NCBI GenBank assembly: GCA_027943335.1
Contig: BSBK01008425.1
Span: forward strand, 541,001 to 605,000
Length of the DNA stretch: 64,000 nucleotides
Reading direction: 5' to 3'
Origin: Chamaecyparis obtusa
Taxonomy: Eukaryota; Streptophyta; Pinopsida; Cupressales; Cupressaceae
In this document: positions 1-10,761 of the stretch, piece by piece
Position numbering within the stretch: position 1 is the stretch's first letter
Layout of the letters: the number at the start of each line of letters is the position of its first letter
Notes under the pieces: model-generated
What the model was told of the DNA's origin: nothing
The model's input: the letters and a program-made list of their open reading frames with translations, nothing else
Database searches by the model: none
Position numbers and translations under genes: made by a program

Positions 1-896
1 TACAACACAAATTCACTCAATATCAAATAATGTCTCCATTTCTTTAGTGTTTGAACAATAGCATAGAATTCTTGATCATGCACAGAATATTTCCTTCTAG
101 CATCATTCAACTTTTCACTAAAGAAAGCAACAGGTTTACCTTCTTGACTCAACATAGCTCAAATTACACATTCACTTGCATCACATTCCACTTGAAATAC
201 TTTACTGAAATCAGGTAAAGCCAAAATAGGTAATTCAAAAACCTTATGCTTCAGAGTCTAAATTTTTTTTTCAGCTCCATGTGTCCACTTGAATTCTCTT
301 TTGTCTCATCTCATAGTCTCAGTCATAGCATTACAAATTGAACTAAAATTTCTTATGAATTTTTGGTAAAAAATTGCCAAACCATGAAATGATCTTACCT
401 CACTAGCATTCACAGGTGTAGGCCAATTCAAAATAGCTTCAACCTTTTCAGGGTCCATCTTCAAACCATCAGCTGAAATAACAAATCCCAAATACACAAT
501 CTCCTCTTTCATGAATGAATACTTTTTCAGATTTATCAACAACTTTTCATCTTTCAATCTTTGCAAAACTTGTCTAACATACAAAAAATGTTCTTCTCTG
601 GTCTTATTAAATATCAGAATATCATCAAGATATACAATCACAAACTTTCCCAAGAATTTCTTTAAAACTTCATTCATCAGCCTCATAAAAGTACTCGATG
701 CATTAGTTAAGCCAAAAGGAATAACCAACCACTCATACAAACCTTCTTTTGTCTTGAAAGTAGTCTTCCATTCGTCACCTTCTCTAATTCTAATCTGATG
801 ATACCCACTTTTCAAATCAATTTTGTTGAAATACTTTGCTCCAGTGAAACTAGCCATTATGTCATCCATTCTCGATATAGGAAACCTATACTTCAC
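1..896 (-). pseudogene. Element A reverse transcriptase and start of RNase H (decayed)
   Basis: The open stretch 306-896 encodes RT palm and thumb. It contains [11 protein letters not shown], the hydrophobic IPFGLTNA segment and an intact catalytic YLDD box, followed by the LKYLGFVIS-like region typical of gypsy RT. Bases 1-300 continue into the tether and RNase H (CHFLKH.. to ALQYLDS type sequence in the related copy) but are broken by stops. A small deletion just upstream of KYRFPI breaks the frame at the RT N terminus. RT would copy element RNA into cDNA in the cytoplasmic particle. The product cannot be full length here. Confidence 0.85.
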
Positions 897-920
897 TTTA
901 TCTTATTGATTGCTGTAGAA

Positions 921-1394
921 TCAGTACACATTCTCCATTCTCCATTCTCCATTCTTTTTTGGTGCTAATACAATAGGAACTATACAAGGACTCAAAATTT
1001 CTTTGATCAAACCTTTCTCCAACAACTCTTGAATCTGTTGGTTCAATTCTTGATTCTTGGTAGGTGTTAACCGATGAGGTACTTTATTCAGTAAACTAGC
1101 TCTAGGGATTAGATCCATACAATGATCAGTGCTTCTTTTTGGTGGAAAACCATCAGGTACATTATCAGAAATGATATCACTATACACGGTGAGTAACTTA
1201 TCAATCTCCTCAAGGACATTATCCTCTTTTTTCTTACTCGGTTTGTTAGGAATCACAACAAAACATACATCATTCTTCTTCAAAGAGTTAACAAACTTTC
1301 TTCCCTCCATCAAACAAACTTTCATAGATGTGCAAACATTACTAATAGCTTCTTCCATCAATGGTAACAAGATTTCTTTCTTTCCATTAGCCAC
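921..1394 (-). pseudogene. Element A protease-RT linker and RT N terminus
   Basis: This 157-codon stretch covers the linker between protease and RT. It includes a DGFPPKRSTDHCMDLIPG-like segment and then LTPTKNQELNQQIQELLEKGLIKEI, the usual gypsy RT entry (LPPKRxIDHxIDLxPGA, ELKEQLxELLxKGxIRPS). It ends in APKKNGEWRM, where the RT fingers begin. The frame is interrupted before the palm at 896. A homologous decayed stretch lies at 44124-44480. Identification rests on motif order and position. Confidence 0.75.
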
Positions 1395-1830
1395 AATAGT
1401 ATCTTATGCAATCTCCCATCATATATAGCATGTCTATCATATTTCCAAGGTCTACCCAACAAAATATGACAACAATCCATAGGCATGATATCACATAACA
1501 CCTTATCATAGTACTCTCCAATCTTCAAATTCACATAACATTGTTCACTTACCAGGAGTGTATGCTCATCTTTGATCCATGAAATCTGATAGGGCTTTGG
1601 ATGTACCAACTTTTCCAACTACAATTTTGTAACCATGTCCTCAAATGCCAGATTCTCTGAGCTACCACTGTCAATCATTACCTTCCAAACTTTGTTAGAA
1701 ACTCTACATCTGGTCTTGAACAAAATTTTCCTTACTGGATCTTCCTTTTTGCTTTCATTCCATAGTGCTCTCTTTACCATCAAGTTATTTTCTTTCTTAG
1801 TTTCATTCAGTGACTCTTCTTGCACCAAAG
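1358..1830 (-). pseudogene. Element A retropepsin-like protease (split by a frameshift or stop)
   Basis: Two neighbouring frames (1619-1828 and 1358-1618) make up the aspartic protease. The active-site segment VMIDSGSSENL carries the DSG triad. The second part contains CDIMPMDCCHILLGRPW, the flap-to-C-terminal signature LLGRPW common in plant gypsy proteases. The protease would process the Gag-Pol polyprotein. The break between the halves shows decay. Confidence 0.8.
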
Positions 1831-2665
1831 CATTTCTACTCCTACCAGTGTTCTTACTCGCATGTGTACATTCAAAAGATCTATGTCCTTCTCCACAATT
1901 GTAACAAGTTCCTTGAAAACTTCCTTTGCTATAACCACCTCAGTAGTTACTGCCTCTACCTCTAGATGAACTTTATCCTTTCCACTCAGTCTTGCCTTTG
2001 TCCAGATTTGTCTTTTTTGGTTTAGATCTACCATTTTCACCATTAGATCTACCTTTTCCTCTAGGGAATCTACCAGCTCAACCTCTCTATCTTTTCTCAT
2101 GTCTCTTGTTCAATTTCTCCTCGACCTTCAATGCAAATTGATAAGCCTCTTCAATGTTCTCCAACTTGACCATACTAATTTCCTCTTGGATGGAAAGTCT
2201 CAAACCATTCAGGTATCTACCAATTCTTTCCACATCATCTTCATCATGTCCAGATTTGATATCTAATCTATAGAATTGCTTAGTATATTCCTTTACCGAG
2301 CTATCTTTCAGCCTTAAACTTTGCATTCGCCAGACTAGGTTAATCTAATAATCACAAGGTAAGAACTTTCCTTTCAATTTATTCACCATTTTATTCCATA
2401 CCTTGATTTTGTCTTTGCCTTTCCTCTTCCTATCCAATTGTAGATGTTCCCACCATAAGGATGCATTACTTTTCAATTTTGTGCTTGCAATATTCACCTT
2501 CTTGTCTTTAGGAATGTTTTCATACTCAAAATACTTTTCCATCTTGGTGATCCAACCCACCAATTCATCAGAATCTAGCTTTCCACAATACTCAGGAGGA
2601 TTGAAATGTGGTGTTGACTTTAGACTTGTCAAATCCTTCAAAAATCTTTCTTCACCTTCATCCAT
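1807..2665 (-). pseudogene. Element A Gag with zinc knuckle (decayed)
   Basis: The frame at 2345-2665 has the retrotransposon Gag core (FNPPEYCGKLDSDELVGWI, then ASLWWEHLQL and FLPCDY). The frame at 2087-2326 continues with SVKEYTKQFYRLDIKS and a helical C-terminal part. Around 1870-1910 the minus strand encodes CYNCGEGHRSFEC, an intact CX2CX4HX4C knuckle for RNA binding. The pieces sit in different frames, so the protein cannot be made whole. Gag forms the particle shell. Confidence 0.8.
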
Positions 2666-2936
2666 AATAGGTACATGTTCTGCATTCGCTTGTTCTTCCT
2701 CAACTTCATCGTCACTAACATCTTTAAGATGGTTGCTTCTTCTCTAAGCTATTTCAAGAGCTTCTAGCCTAGTAGCAATCTACCTTAGCATATCTACTAA
2801 TCCTAGATCTACATCTTACCTCCCATGAACCATCTTGACAACCCTCTGCAATTGCAGGTCAAATTGCAATCTACTACCCCACAATAATCAACTAGGGCTT
2901 CAAGAGGAACCTACAAACCTAGATCAAGATCTAACC

Positions 2937-2950
2937 TCTCTTTGATACCA
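2937..2950 (-). promoter_or_regulatory. Element A primer binding site, Met-tRNA type
   Basis: On the minus strand TGGTATCAAAGAG follows the LTR end by two bases. It resembles the plant initiator-Met tRNA PBS TGGTATCAGAGC. It marks the inner edge of the 5' LTR. Confidence 0.75.
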
Positions 2951-2952
2951 CC

Positions 2953-3629
2953 TAATACAAGGCTAGGGCCAATAGGGGCCAAACAATGGCACACCCTAAT
3001 GATCCAAGCCTGCTCAACACATGTGGAAGCAAACAAAAAAAATAGTGAGAGAGAGAATGCAGAAGCTTTCATATATTTTCATCAAATATAATATTACTTG
3101 CCAGGCTGTAAGGCCTTCCTGGTTAGGGCCAGATATTACAATGATTTATAGAAGTCCTCAAACATGTGAGCATCTACCAGAAATCTCTAATCTTACTATC
3201 TTCTATCTTCTCCCAGAAACTGCCTCCTAAACTACAACCAAACAACTACATTTATACAAGAGTCTACTGAACTGAGTCAGCCTTTAGATCCATAATCAAT
3301 GGAAGGAATGGTCAGATCTGGAACCACATGCTTCCCAATGATGGATTCCAATATTAAATCTATGACCGAACACAAATGCAAAAGCCAGCCACAATAGAAA
3401 CTAAAACTAAACCTATTGGTGATAAAAGATAACCGAGCAACAGACAAGCAACACTAAGCACCAGTGAAACAACCAACCACCCAAGAGATAACAAACCACA
3501 CTTGGTAACCAAAGGAAACTTACCAACTACCGACCAACTCAGTTAAAGCAGAAATAGAGCAACACAGACAAACTCCAAAATGTTTTTGGTGACACAGGAT
3601 TGCCAAGGACCCAAGATGCTCCTACATCA
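2953..3629 (-). repeat. Element A 5' LTR (677 bp)
   Basis: The edges are set by the PBS at 2950 and by the outer end GCTCCTACATCA at 3629, both matching the LTRs of the element at 40816-46742. On the plus strand the inner end reads TAATACAAGG where the relative has TGATGCAAGG, so the terminal dinucleotide has mutated. A TATA-like TATAAAT on the minus strand is at 3250-3256. The five bases after 3629 (GTTTT) are the expected TSD; its partner is outside the window. Confidence 0.85.
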
Positions 3630-4242
3630 GTTTTGTCTTAGAATGTAACACATGGTTCTTATTCATACTAAATGTGCTGGTTTTATCAAAATGTATAAAA
3701 ATAGGCTCAAAAAATTTTATTCCAATATCCTTCAACATTTTCTTCATCCAAATTATCTGATTACAATTGTTTGCTGCTGCCACATGCTCTTCTTTTGTTG
3801 TGCTTTGTGAAATACAATTCTTCTTCTTTCTTAGCCAAGAAACTAATCTTCCTCCCAGGAAAAATGCTCCACCACTAGTGCTCTTTTTGTCATCAACACT
3901 ACCTCCCCAATTAGCATCAGTATATGCACATAGGGTAAAATCATCAGACTTTTCATACCACAATCCATACTCAATTGTGCCCCTTAAGTACCTCAGATTC
4001 CTCTTTACTGGTGCATAATGTGATTCTCTGGGTTCATCTTGAAATCTTGCTACAATTCAAATTGAATGTGCTATATCAGGTCTTGTATGAGTCAAATATT
4101 GCAATCCTCCAATCATAGATCTGTACTTCTTTTGTTCAACTACATGAGTCTCATCTATGCTAGATAAATTGTGTCCAGTTACTATAGGTGTTCCAAATGG
4201 TTTACAATTATCCATTCTAAATCTCTTTAATAAATCATTCAA
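3630..4242 (-). pseudogene. Element B RNase H and RT-RNase H tether
   Basis: The copia RNase H signature is clear: AYTDANWGGSVDDKKSTSGGAFFLGGRLVSW, then ISQSTTKEEHVAAANNCNQIIWMKKML. The first catalytic Asp (TDANW) is present, but the usual EAEY is EEH here. Upstream (4057-4242) is the tether with IGGLQYLTHTRPDIAHSI. The frame is cut at 3630 by the LTR of element A, after HSKTK. A stop or frameshift separates the two parts. RNase H would degrade RNA in the RNA-DNA hybrid. Confidence 0.9.
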
Positions 4243-4251
4243 GTACTTTGT

Positions 4252-4675
4252 CTAACTTACAAAGATACCATCACTATTCTGTGTTATCTGCAATCCTAAA
4301 AAATATTTCATTTCACCAATCATACTCATTTCAAATTCAGTCTTCATTTCATCTACAAATTTATCACTGGCTTCATCTTCTCCTCCAAATATAATATCAT
4401 CCACAAAAATAACTACAACCAATAAATCATTTTCAATTTCTTTTGTATACAAGTTTCTATCAGCTGTTGCTTTTGTAAATCCTAATTTCAACAAATACTT
4501 ATCCAATCTCGCAAACCAAGTTCTAGGTGCTTGCTTCAGTCCATATAAAGCTTTCTTCTATTTACATACCATGTCTTCTTCTTGAGTTAAAGAAAAACCT
4601 TCAGGCTTCTCAATGTAGACTTCTTCTAATTCTCCATTCACAAATGTTGACTTCACATCCATCTGATACACTTTG
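4252..4675 (-). pseudogene. Element B reverse transcriptase, C-terminal half
   Basis: The frame at 4252-4506 holds the copia catalytic box FVDDIIFGG and MKYFLGLQI. The minus strand from about 4670 to 4510 carries QMDVKSTFVNGELEEVYIEKPEGF and GLYGLKQAPR-like sequence with breaks. This part is separated from the rest of RT by the TRIM at 4676-5012. Copia RT normally carries YVDD, so FVDD is a conservative change. Not functional because of stops and insertions. Confidence 0.9.
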
Positions 4676-4813
4676 TGTTACAAGTAGTGGTTGTTGTTGC
4701 ACCAAAAGATCAACCTGTTAATGCCCAATACAACCACTAGACTTATAGAAGACACAAGAGGTAGTTAAGCCATGTCATGAATCTCAAGAGGAGCACTGAC
4801 CATTTTTCCAACA
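4676..4813 (-). repeat. TRIM 3' LTR (138 bp)
   Basis: On the plus strand it starts TGTTACAAGTAGTGG and ends CCATTTTTCCAACA. It matches 4873-5012 with a modest number of transitions. Its right edge touches the polypurine tract. Confidence 0.9.
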
Positions 4814-4872
4814 ATCTCCCCCTCAGTGTTACCCGAGGGGATTTCAACCTGTGACCAAGCTTTGATACCACT

Positions 4873-5012
4873 TGTTACAAGTAGTGGTTACCATTGCACC
4901 AAAAGATCGACCTGTTAATGCTCAATACAACCACTAGACTTATAGAAGACACAGGAGGTAGTTAAGCCATGTCACAAATCCCGAGAGGAGCGCTGACCAT
5001 TTTTCCAACTCA
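4873..5012 (-). repeat. TRIM 5' LTR (140 bp)
   Basis: Second copy of the terminal repeat, adjoining the PBS on its left. Its outer edge reads CCAACTCA rather than CCAACA, a two-base difference from the other copy. The TSD CTTTG follows at 5013. Confidence 0.9.
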
Positions 5013-5146
5013 CTTTGAATTTCTTAAAAGCTGCATAAGCCAAAAACATTCTCACTGCTTCAATTATTTCTACTAGTGCAAAAGTTTCTTCATAGTAAAT
5101 TCCTTCTTGATGTGAGTATCCTTTACATACCAATCTCACTTTGTTC
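5013..5146 (-). pseudogene. Element B reverse transcriptase fragment between TRIM and element C
   Basis: The minus strand encodes NKVRLVCKGYSHQEGIYYEETFA and then an AVRMFLAYAAFKKFKV segment, the classic copia RT N-terminal block (RNKARLVxKGYxQxEGIDYxETFAPV). The C-terminal side is cut by the TRIM and the N-terminal side by element C. TSD bases of both insertions lie within this piece. Confidence 0.9.
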
Positions 5147-6982
5147 CTATTATACACTAAGTTTGCACCCTTGTTTCAAGCTCTCTTGGTCTTGATAACC
5201 TAGTATAACATGGGAATTATCTCTAGGTGTGGGACCTATGCTAACTGAGATGAGACCTCCAGATTCTAGGCTAGTTCCTCTTGGATAATCACCTAAATTT
5301 GCTTCTTGACATGAAAAGTAAACTCTTGAGGGGAAAGGGATATAAAGAATGCTTGAAAGGGAAAAGACTTGAAAGCAAATTATCCTAGTAGGTGATACAT
5401 TGAAATGAAGGTATGAATTGCAACATAAAAAAATGGATTCAATGAATAAAATTAGGTCTATGAGATCACAACTCACTGAATAGGCTTGCATAAATATTTC
5501 ATAGAAGGGTCTGCAAATAAAAGGGGGTATTCAGGGAAAGAGTGAGATTCTTTCACAAACAATAACACTCTTAGGTTTAGACAACAATCTATGACCTGTA
5601 AACAAACATTCACCTGCAAACTCCTCATCATCCTCTTCAACTGCAAATGTCCTGGAAACATAAATTCTCCAGCTACCTCTGATGCTCGTGGCCTGTTGAA
5701 TCAAATGCCGACAAAAACTTTCTCAAAAATATTTAATTTTGAAAAACAAAGGCTAGCTGGTCATTTTAAAATGTGGCCGTCGATATCTTGTATTTCTCAA
5801 TAGATGAATGACCTAGATCATCTTGTCAATAGTCACAAAACCCTCTTGAAAAGTCAATGTCCTCATCAGCATATCGCGACCAATGGGAGTCGAGCATGTC
5901 AGCACATCCATCAGTTTGGACCCACCTGACCTTCTTTCCATTTAGTCACCCAGTGAATGCATGACTGAAGGCCTTCTCCAAGTCATGAAATGCTTCTCAT
6001 AACCCTGGTTCAGTCAAGCGACTACGCTAACACTCCAGTCGCTGAATTTCTAAATCTTTTAGCTGACCTTGGTTACATCTTGTGAATAAGAGAAAAGCCT
6101 TTAGTCACCAAGTCATGAAATATTTGGAGCATCACTATTTTTTTACATGAATAAGTGGCCAAAGGGAACCTATCGGAGTGACCAAATATTTTGTTAACCC
6201 TAGGCCCAAACTTGCCACTTGTCAATCTTCTATTCACTCTGACCACCTTATTAACAACACCTCGGTGACCTTTCTGACAATAGACCCACTACACCTTAGA
6301 TTCCAATCTATCGACAGGAATATGATCTCATAGCCTCTAAATATTCCTCCCAATCATGTGCCAACCATTGATCCTTTTAGCACTAGGACCCCATTGACAC
6401 ATCAGGTCCACTTGCAAATCTGAAGCGCTGCATGAAATGAAGATCAACCATTGGTGTAAGATCTCATGTGTCAGAAGAACTCCATGAGATTATATGCCAG
6501 CTGTCAATCTTCCCGGCTGGGACCCCGCAAGTCTTGAGTACCAAACATTTGGTGATTATGCGACTGAAGAAAGAATTAGACCTTTCACTAGATCGCTAAC
6601 TATTAAGGACTTGACTGCTAGGAATAAGAGATTATGTGAACCACTACATTCGCCAGCTTCCCAAAAGGAAAAGATAACCACTGGAAGACTTAGAGAACTG
6701 GAAACTGAAGGTTTTAAATGCACACATGGGAAATTTGAGAACTTAAGTGGCCAATAAAGTAATGGCAAATTAGAACATGGCCTAGGGTTTTCAGGGTTTT
6801 TGCTCAAATGGTCATTTTTTCAAAAATTTAAACTTGTAGACCAGGGGATAAAATAAATTGTAGAGGCTAGAGAACAGGACATAAGCCCATGAAAATTTCA
6901 GGGGTGCTCGGCAAGATTAATAATGCAGACCTTGGATAGAACTTAGCCAAATTTTCATTGAACAGGGAAAAAATGGGTAACA
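5147..6982 (-). repeat. Element C 3' LTR (1836 bp, internally deleted)
   Basis: It matches 14486-16959 at high identity except that the stretch corresponding to about 14953-15597 is missing, with the junction near 5615-5622. On the plus strand it ends GGGTAACA, so the element starts TGTTACCC on its own strand. The other edge reads TATTATACACTAAG, not TG. Small open frames inside it are not genes. Confidence 0.88.
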
Positions 6983-7198
6983 TTTTGGTGATTTCTGCTG
7001 GATGTCAGCCCGCTAGACATGGAAACCAGTGACCTTGACATATTCATTGGGCATGGAGTCCTTTTTTGAGCACAAAAATCAACAGAGGGACATAAATGGA
7101 ACCAGAGGGAAAAAACTTATGCATAGGCACTTCTTGGAAAGTAGGAAAACTAACCTAGAAAATAGGGAAAGAAAGTAGGAAAACATATTTACAAGAAT

Positions 7199-8217
7199 TT
7201 ACAGAGAGGGATTAACCTCAAAGCAAGGTTTCAAGTGGAAACCATTTACTGATATAGGCAAGGCATCTCCTTTAAGGGTTGATAGTTGAAAAGCATTAGA
7301 CCCATTGCACTCTGTTATAACAAATGGCCCACCCCAAAATGAATCAAATTTTGTATGTCTGCCAAGTCTTGATCTGAATTCATCCCACTTGAGAACTACA
7401 TCTAACAACTTTGAAATTTCTAGCCCTGGCTCTTTTATCAAAATTTCTCTTTGTCTATATCTGGTGGAATTCCATGTCCTTCATGGACTTATCTTTGAGT
7501 TCCTCTAACTCCATTAGCTAAGCATACCTGACTTGCAAGGGATCTCCTTCTTCAAATAGGACATATTGAGTAGCCAAGTCCAGAGCTGGTAATTCAGTTG
7601 AAAAGGATAGGTTAGCCTCTTTTCCATACACTAACACATAAGGAGAGTTTTCAATGATCTTCTTTGGGGTAATCATGTCTAACCATAAGGAAGACATCAA
7701 CTTGGTATGCCAATCCCTTTGGTTATCTTGTAGAGTTTTCTTGATTATCCTAATCAAGTTCTTGCTAGTTGATTCTACTAAACCATTGCCCTAGGGATAA
7801 TAATTTGAGCTTTTGTTCAGATAAATTCCATTACTGATTGCCCATTCTAAGACTTTAAGGCCTGTAAATGCCAGTGCATTATCTGATATTATAGAGTCTG
7901 GAGTGCCAAATCTATGAATTATATCATCATAAAAACTTAAGACAACACTCTCATTTGATTCTTTTAAGGCAACTGCCTCTATCCATCTAGTGAAATAATC
8001 TGTTGCAGTAATTATCCACTTGTGTCTTGCACTAGATGGAGGATTGATCATACCAATAAAGTCTATACCCCATTTCATGAAAGGTTGCTCTGTCCTAATT
8101 GGCTGTAGGGGTAAAGCTACAAGCCTTTCTTTTCCTACAAACATAACACATTTGATGCATTTTCTCACATAATCTATTAGGAATGAATGCAAAGTGTTTT
8201 GGCAGTCATTCTATAAC
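7199..8217 (-). pseudogene. Element C integrase, core and C-terminal part
   Basis: The frame at 7791-8192 has the catalytic core: GIDFIGMINPPSSARHKWI with the first Asp, TATDYFTRWIEA, and IISDNALAFTG with the second Asp. The third catalytic residue is kept in GNGLVEST (about 7760-7785), but a stop replaces the Gln just before it. Frames at 7518-7757 and 7199-7441 continue with WHTKLMSSLWLDMITPKK and the C-terminal fold HTKFDSFWGGPFVI. The H2C2 domain is on the far side of the solo LTR. Integrase would insert the cDNA. Confidence 0.88.
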
Positions 8218-8218
8218 A

Positions 8219-9337
8219 GTTGTTGTTGCATTCATGACTTGGATTGTCATTGATGTCAATATAGTGATATTCTGGATATTAGCAGGAAAGTAGGTATAGT
8301 TTTGTTTTGCGCACATGTTGTATTGTAGATTGGGTTTTGTGTAGTTGATGGTATGTTCTTTGGTGTGTTATTAACCTATGGTTAATAGCGCAAAAAGAAA
8401 TTCATTCATTTGTAAGAGTTATGAGCATTTTGGTGAAAGCAGTGTTTAGACAGTGTTTATGTGTAACGATGTTCAGAAATTGGAGGATATCTCTTAGTTG
8501 GGATGGAATCTGATTTTGCATAGTTAAAGGGATGTTGGAGACTCATTAATGATGATATGGTTCATAGCACAAACTTTGAAGATATGTTTGGAGAAAGTTA
8601 CAGTAACTGGAAGCTGACAGTTTTTATGAATTCTGTGTGTAGCGTGTAGAATTTATTATTTTGTATTTGAGGACCGACTCATTTGTAATTATTTGAGTTT
8701 GGTATATAAGAAGGAATTTTTTGCTTATTGTAATGTGTATTATGAAGAGTGAGATGCGAATATATGCATGAAGTGAAGAAAAGAGCTAATTCAGTGATGA
8801 AGGAAGACTTGTGAGTACAGAGATCTGGAATTGTGATCTTGTGTAGCAGAGACTATAGTTTTGGCATAGTGTGAAGGAGGTAATATATTTCATATTATTC
8901 TATTGAATAATTCTAAGATCTTTTGGACAGTGGGTTCAGAGATCTTGCCTTGAAGCTTTTTGGGCAATGGGTCCTTCTGTCTTCCATAAACTCTTAACCG
9001 GGTTAGAATCTTTTAACAGGGATTCAAAATCTCCTAACAGGGATTTATATGTACTGAATGTATTTCATAAGACTCCTAATAGGGTCCATCCTCTAACAAG
9101 GAACTTTCATATTAGTGCATCATTTTGTGGGCATCATTCCCACCGGGGTTTACTCTTTTCAAGAGGTTCCCTAGTTAACATATCTTGTGTTATTGTGCAA
9201 TTATGTATGATTATCTTTTTATGGTTGATCAGTACATTGATTATATTGTTTAAAGCTATTGAATGGATAAATTATCTAAAAACTGATTCACCCCCCCCCC
9301 CCCTCTCAGTTATCTTGGGGATCTTTACTTTCTAACA
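8219..9337 (+). mobile_element. Solo LTR of the element B copia family, plus orientation
   Basis: This segment of about 1.12 kb splits element C's integrase between the H2C2 domain and the core. Its start (TGTTGCATTCATGA) and end (TTACTTTCTAACA) match, in reverse, the outer and inner ends of element B's LTR at 29966-31104. Both copies hold a cytosine run near the inner end. A TATATAA box is at 8703-8709. No internal sequence or PBS follows, so it is a solo LTR, which usually arises by LTR-LTR recombination. The pentamer TAACA occurs at both edges (8214-8218 and 9333-9337), but one copy may be the LTR's own terminus, so the edges carry an uncertainty of a few bases. Confidence 0.82.
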
Positions 9338-9537
9338 TAATCATGACTATCCTTGAAGATAGATGGCCAATAGTATCCAACCCTCATGATTTTAAAAGTA
9401 GTAGTCCTAGGAGAAAAGTGACCTCCAGAAGGCCCATCATGAAATTCAAATAGGACATCAGCTATCTTTTCTAAATCAATACATCTTAAATGGCCACCAT
9501 TATGATCCTTCCTAAAAAGAACCTCACCTATTCGCAC
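9338..9537 (-). pseudogene. Element C integrase H2C2 zinc-binding domain
   Basis: The minus strand encodes GEVLFRKDHNGGHLRCI, then FEFHDGPSGGHFSPRTTTFKIMRVGYYWPSIFKDSHDYVRK. The two His (FHDGPSGGH) of the HHCC motif are intact. The two Cys would follow the DYVRK end and lie beyond the solo LTR (NDCQ near 8200). This domain supports integrase assembly on cDNA ends. Confidence 0.88.
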
Positions 9538-9549
9538 AAAAGGAACAGA

Positions 9550-10140
9550 TTATAACCTATAATATCTTCTCTTTGCTAAGTCTAGGCCTGCAGGACATTG
9601 TCTTGTCTTTAAATAGTGCATCATGTTAGGCAACCAACCTGATGTCTTGGCATGTTCTTCTATAGAATGGACAACCAAAGATGCATCCATTTGTTCTGAT
9701 TTCTTTGAACTTTCACCCCCTACCAAATGCTCACAAAGACCTCTTCCTCTAACTAGCTTGGTGGTTTGAATATCAATGTCATATTCCATCACCCTAGTAA
9801 TCCAACCAACTCTTTTCTCATTTAAGTCCTTGGAAAGCAAAAATTCTTTGACACTTGGATGAGTAAATTTTAGGTGTACCTTGCTATGGGTCAAAAAATA
9901 TATAAACTTTTTAAGGCTCTTCACTACAGCAAGTACATGTTTTTCTACAAAAGAGTATCTTTGTTCATACTCTTCTAAACCTTTGCTGAAGAAAGCAATA
10001 GGCTACTCCAACCCTTCTGAATTTTCTTGAGTCAACATTGTAGATATAGCATCATGTCCTCCATAAGCATAAAGGATAAAATCCTTACTGAAATTTGGGT
10101 TGAGGAGAGCAGGAGCTTCTATCAAGGCCTCTTTGATAGC
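9550..10140 (-). pseudogene. Element C RNase H (after RT) and connection to integrase
   Basis: The frame at 9550-9924 begins with SLKKFIYFLTHSKVHLKFTHPSVKEFLL and includes GWITRVMEYDIDIQTTKLVRGRGL, matching the C-terminal half of the gypsy RNase H (R-W-x-x-L-x-E-Y-D, then KGxxxAD). The Lys-Gly-Ala-Asp end is replaced by RGRGL. Bases 9925-10140 hold its N-terminal half in broken frames. It follows RT directly, as expected for gypsy. Confidence 0.75.
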
Positions 10141-10761
10141 CTAGAAATTGACTTTTCCTTCTTTAGTCCAGCTGAAAGTTGAACTCTTCTTTAACATGGC
10201 TATCAAAGGCTTCAATAAATCTGCAATATTAGGCAAGAAATGCCTAACAAAATTAATCTTTCCTATGAAAGATTGGAGACCTTTCTTATGGTGTGGCAAT
10301 GGTAGCTCTAGGATGGCTGCAATTCTCTTAGGATATACTATAATTCCTTCTTTGGATACTACATATCCTAACAATTTTCTTTCATGAACTGCAAACACAC
10401 ATTTCTTGGGATTCAAAGATATCCCAAATTCTCTACACCTTTCAAAGATCTTCCTCAAATGTTTGATATGATCTGCTGCATGTTTAGAATAGACAGTTAT
10501 GTCATCTAATTAGACCAGTACAAACTTGTACATGAGGCTTTTAAAGACCATATCCATTGCCTTTTGAAATGTAGCACCTACATTTGACAAACCAAAAGGC
10601 ATCTTTTGATAAGCCATGGTTCCCCACTTGGTTGTAAATGTAGTCTTATATTGATCCTCTTCATTTACTAGGATTTGATTGTATCCTGAATAGCCATCCA
10701 ATAATGAAAATCTCTCGGATCTAGAGACACATTGTAAGATTTTTTCCATAGAAGTCAACAC
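10141..10761 (-). pseudogene. Element C reverse transcriptase; stop at the catalytic Tyr
   Basis: The frames at 10510-10761 and 10141-10458 cover the RT palm and thumb: SLLDGYSGYNQI, TFTTKWGTMAYQKMPFGLSN, then LDDITVYS, LNPKKCVFAV and LLGYVVS. The catalytic YxDD reads stop-LDD at about 10508, so the Tyr codon became TAA. Downstream, LQSFIGKINFVRHFLPNIA is the thumb. Clear RT homology, clearly dead. Confidence 0.9.

Larger units (their letters stand above)
1..3629 (-). mobile_element. Element A: Ty3/gypsy chromovirus-type retrotransposon, truncated by window edge
   Basis: From high to low coordinate on the minus strand I see an LTR, a Met-type PBS, Gag, a CCHC knuckle, protease, RT and the start of RNase H. 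The sequence then runs off the left edge. It is closely related to the complete element at 40816-46742; base 1 matches about position 43157 there. That copy has a chromodomain, so the family is placed with the chromoviruses by homology. The outer LTR end abuts copia RNase H sequence at 3630, so A inserted into copia element B. The 3' LTR and second TSD lie outside the window. Stops and frameshifts in every domain make it a dead copy. Confidence 0.9.
4676..5012 (-). mobile_element. TRIM: 337-bp terminal-repeat retrotransposon in miniature
   Basis: Two direct repeats of about 140 bp (4676-4813 and 4873-5012) flank only 59 bp. Read on the minus strand, that core starts with the PBS TGGTATCAAAGC (4859-4870) directly after the 5' repeat and ends with the purine tract CTGAGGGGGAGAT (4814-4826) directly before the 3' repeat. 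The repeats begin TGTTGGAAAAATGG (the 5' copy has a slightly altered start) and end CTTGTAACA. A 5-bp TSD CTTTG is at 4671-4675 and 5013-5017. It encodes nothing and must move in trans. It sits inside the RT of copia element B. Confidence 0.93.

Noticed and set aside
5150..5491. A 113-codon frame that is nearly identical at 14488-14829
   Set aside because: Both copies lie in the LTRs of element C. The conservation reflects LTR duplication, not a protein gene, and the region includes the LTR terminus.
9291..9303. Run of thirteen C as a possible assembly artefact
   Set aside because: The related LTR at 29966-31104 has a similar run at the same place, so it is a property of the family, though exact length may be unreliable.
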